From: an uncultured Eubacteriaceae bacterium
GTDB taxonomy: Bacteria; Bacillota; Clostridia; Eubacteriales; Eubacteriaceae
NCBI GenBank assembly: GCA_947625585.1
Contig: CANQOZ010000069.1
Coordinates: 1 to 6,401 of the forward strand
Direction of reading: 5' to 3'
Length of the DNA: 6,401 bases
The translations under genes and the position numbers were made by a program. The notes beneath the pieces are model-generated. The model worked only from the letters and a program-made list of their open reading frames with translations, did not search any database and was not told where the DNA came from. This document shows positions 6,232 to 6,401 of the stretch, one piece after another (the first letter of the stretch is position 1; each line of letters begins with the position of its first letter).

Positions 6232-6341
6232 AATTAATTCCATTTTAAAAGGTAAAGCTATAAAAGCTTTTACTTTTATATTTTCAATTAATCCAAACGA
6301 GAAATTAAATTAAAGTAAGAAAGAAAAATTTATAGATCAAG
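6232..6341. other. AT-rich intergenic spacer without a recognisable gene
   Basis: I see no coding signal on either strand between the operon terminator and the promoter near the window end. The only structure is the imperfect hairpin at 6247-6277. The stretch is almost entirely A/T with short homopolymer runs, so small near-repeats such as AATTAAT are expected by composition. Confidence 0.6.
6247..6277 (+). repeat. Imperfect AT-rich inverted repeat, possible second weak terminator
   Basis: AAAAGGTAAAGCT (6247-6259) can pair with AGCTTTTACTTTT (6265-6277) over twelve base pairs, with one single-base bulge on each arm (G at 6251 or 6252, and one T in 6268-6271) and a five-base loop. T-rich sequence follows (6279-6283, ATTTT). 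It could be a weak back-up or reverse-strand terminator, or a chance product of A/T-rich DNA. Confidence 0.35.
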
Positions 6342-6369
6342 TTTTAACTTCTTGTGTTTCAGTTATAAT
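6342..6369 (+). promoter_or_regulatory. Probable promoter for the gene beyond the window (possibly pheS)
   Basis: TATAAT (6364-6369) is a perfect -10 box; TTTTAA (6342-6347) is a poor -35 box 16 bases upstream. It points rightward, after a strong terminator, as expected for a new operon. Transcription would begin near 6376. The last 26 bases would then be untranslated leader. They contain no start codon with a ribosome binding site, so the gene or a long regulatory leader lies beyond the window. Confidence 0.5.
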
Positions 6370-6401
6370 ATATATTCGGATTGGAACTGTATATTGCAGT
6401 A

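Noticed and set aside
6339..6350. AAGTT-TT-AACTT inverted repeat as an operator upstream of the last promoter
   Set aside because: Five-base arms of A/T-rich sequence are expected by chance in this spacer, and no known operator matches.
1..6401. CRISPR array, tRNA or rRNA gene, insertion sequence
   Set aside because: No regularly spaced repeats, no cloverleaf with TTCGA/CCA features, no rRNA blocks and no transposase-like frame were seen; the intron end is the only mobile-element signal.

Overview
The window is AT-rich chromosomal DNA from a low-GC Gram-positive bacterium (Bacillota). The evidence is the gene order thrS-infC-rpmI-rplT, an attenuator resembling the Bacillota L20 leader, GGAGG-type ribosome binding sites, short U-tract terminators and a KtrAB-type potassium system. 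The ThrS sequence reads as clostridial rather than lactobacillal to me, but I cannot place it below phylum. All genes lie on the + strand.

Region 1 (1-1917). The window opens inside the catalytic 3' end of a group II intron: the distal part of domain V, then domain VI with a bulged adenosine. The intron ends at about 76, and threonyl-tRNA synthetase coding begins directly after it, in the middle of the N-terminal TGS domain. This essential gene is therefore interrupted by a self-splicing retroelement; its first 26 or so codons and the rest of the intron lie upstream of the window. The remainder of thrS is intact and carries every key editing, zinc and catalytic motif.

Region 2 (1918-3213). 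A good sigma-A-type promoter starts at the base after the thrS stop codon. It drives a leader with mutually exclusive antiterminator and terminator pairings, typical of L20 autoregulation, followed by infC, rpmI and rplT and a terminator. infC appears to start at a rare AUA codon, in keeping with the non-canonical IF3 start codons known elsewhere.

Region 3 (3214-6231). A second transcription unit begins at an extended -10 promoter and encodes the potassium channel subunit KtrB, its RCK regulatory partner KtrA, and a TrmH/SpoU-family RNA 2'-O-methyltransferase whose start overlaps the ktrA stop by four bases. It ends at a strong 10-bp terminator.

Region 4 (6232-6401). No gene is visible. There is an imperfect AT-rich hairpin, then a probable promoter close to the window end. 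From conserved gene order the next gene could be pheS, but nothing in the window proves it.

The window is mostly core translation machinery (aminoacyl-tRNA synthesis, initiation, two 50S proteins, RNA methylation) plus potassium homeostasis. The one accessory element, and the most unusual signal, is the intron inside thrS.
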